This document shows, piece after piece, positions 6,784 through 7,099 of a stretch of 7,099 nucleotides of DNA (the first letter of the stretch is position 1; each line of letters begins with the position of its first letter). This stretch comes from Cypionkella sp. (GTDB lineage Bacteria > Pseudomonadota > Alphaproteobacteria > Rhodobacterales > Rhodobacteraceae). The translations under genes were made by a program, and so were the position numbers. The notes beneath the pieces were generated by a model. It made no database searches, was not told the DNA's origin, and saw only the letters and a list, made by a program, of their open reading frames with translations. The stretch covers positions 1 through 7,099 of the forward strand of contig JAGPBG010000108.1 in the NCBI GenBank assembly GCA_018063485.1, written 5' to 3'.

Positions 6784-6802
6784 AATTCGGGATCCCTGAA
6801 TT
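6784..6802. repeat. Imperfect long palindrome around GGGATCCC
   Basis: The 8-base palindrome GGGATCCC (6789-6796) is flanked by AATTC (6784-6788) and GAATT (6798-6802). This gives a 9-bp-per-arm dyad with one bulged T at 6797. A related pair, ATTC-CCC-GAAT, lies about 20 bases further on. It could be a regulator site, an RNA hairpin or coincidence. Confidence 0.35.
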
Positions 6803-6947
6803 TCCCTTGTATCTGGCCCAATTCCCCGAATCGCCCATTTTTTAGGCATACCATCAAGCCATTGATTTTTAACGAAGAAAATTTGCGCCTCTGGCAAATC
6901 ATTGAAAAGTCAAGGCTTTATTGACGATTCCGTGAACGAAGGTCCAA

Positions 6948-6972
6948 AAGTGCACAACTTGCCGTAGCGGCA
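6948..6972 (-). terminator. Weak candidate terminator of the SDR gene
   Basis: Nine bases after the SDR stop on the minus strand, TGCCG-CTA-CGGCA (6960-6972) forms a perfect 5-bp stem. A second small dyad, AAGT-TGTGC-ACTT (6948-6960), and a short T-stretch follow. The stems are short and the T-run is poor, so this is only a possible terminator. Confidence 0.3.
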
Positions 6973-6981
6973 CCCGCGCAG

Positions 6982-7099
6982 TTACTCCATGCCCAGCACA
7001 TCGGGGGTATTCCAACCCAGATGTTGCCCCCCGTCCACCGCGATCATTTGGCCGGTAACGGCAGGGGACTCAAGAAAGAACCCAAGCGCTGCGGTAACA
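6982..7099 (-). CDS. Short-chain dehydrogenase/reductase, FolM/pteridine-reductase-like (C-terminal end only)
   Basis: Only the last 38 codons and the TAA stop are inside the window; the gene continues past the right edge. The visible protein has the classic SDR C-terminus: an ALGFFLESPAVTGQ segment followed by VDGGQHLGW (residues 21-29 of the visible part) and a TPDVLGME tail. The TGQxxxVDGG pattern lines the cofactor and substrate region of SDR enzymes. The QHLGW ending resembles the SDR I recall next to uvrC in Rhodobacterales, related to FolM/pteridine reductases that reduce pterins or dihydrofolate with NADPH. The SDR superfamily is secure; the substrate is an inference from a short fragment. 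It lies on the same strand as uvrC, 310 bp upstream, so co-transcription is possible but not obvious. Confidence 0.85.
   Translation of the reverse strand, partial: VTAALGFFLESPAVTGQMIAVDGGQHLGWNTPDVLGME

Larger units (their letters stand above)
6672..6981. other. Intergenic region between the SDR gene and uvrC
   Basis: This 310 bp gap is AT-richer than the flanking genes and holds no convincing gene. Next to uvrC, TATCAT on the minus strand (6719-6724) matches 5 of 6 -10 positions and would give a leader of about 40 bases, but no good -35 lies at normal spacing. Further upstream are a DnaA-box match, a long imperfect palindrome and, close to the SDR stop, small hairpins. The uvrC promoter probably lies here, but I cannot place it confidently. 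Confidence 0.55.

Noticed and set aside
6643..6902. Two overlapping minus-strand frames (84 and 71 codons) in the uvrC upstream gap
   Set aside because: They overlap each other in different frames, show no recognisable motif, and one runs into the uvrC start; the DNA looks intergenic.
6923..6937. Possible alphaproteobacterial LexA box (GTTC-N7-GTTC type) upstream of uvrC
   Set aside because: The second half reads CGTC rather than GTTC and the site is far from the uvrC start; the match is too weak to claim SOS control.

Overview
The window looks like a chromosomal segment of an alphaproteobacterium, most likely of the Rhodobacteraceae (Roseobacter group). I base this on moderately high G+C, tightly packed housekeeping genes, and protein sequences that resemble Rhodobacterales versions from memory: the PiT transporter, UvrC, and an SDR tail ending in a VDGGQHLGW-type motif. 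No database search was run, so the family-level placement is an inference.

Layout, left to right. Positions 1-1440 (+) hold a low-affinity inorganic phosphate transporter of the PiT family whose first codons lie outside the window. It runs stop codon to stop codon into pncB (1441-2733, -), nicotinate phosphoribosyltransferase. A roughly 300 bp noncoding gap with several inverted repeats separates pncB from pncA (3037-3645, -), nicotinamidase. A 140 bp divergent promoter region follows, then trhO (3786-4676, +), the rhodanese-family tRNA U34 hydroxylase. A 138 bp convergent gap with two hairpins leads to uvrC (4815-6671, -), the nucleotide excision repair nuclease. An AT-richer 310 bp gap with a perfect DnaA-box match comes next, then the last 38 codons of a short-chain dehydrogenase/reductase, FolM/pteridine-reductase-like (6982-7099, -, cut by the window end).

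How the genes work together. pncA and pncB form one pathway: nicotinamide is deamidated to nicotinate, which is then converted to nicotinate mononucleotide (Preiss-Handler NAD salvage). Phosphate uptake, tRNA wobble hydroxylation and DNA repair are unrelated housekeeping functions that happen to be adjacent.

No mobile-element gene, CRISPR array, rRNA, complete tRNA, toxin-antitoxin pair or defence-type gene is visible. I do not see a new multi-gene system here. The points worth a second look are in the noncoding DNA: the repeat-containing gap between pncA and pncB, a possible operator over the pncB promoter, a possibly leaderless trhO start, a strong hairpin that contains the uvrC stop codon, and a DnaA box upstream of uvrC.
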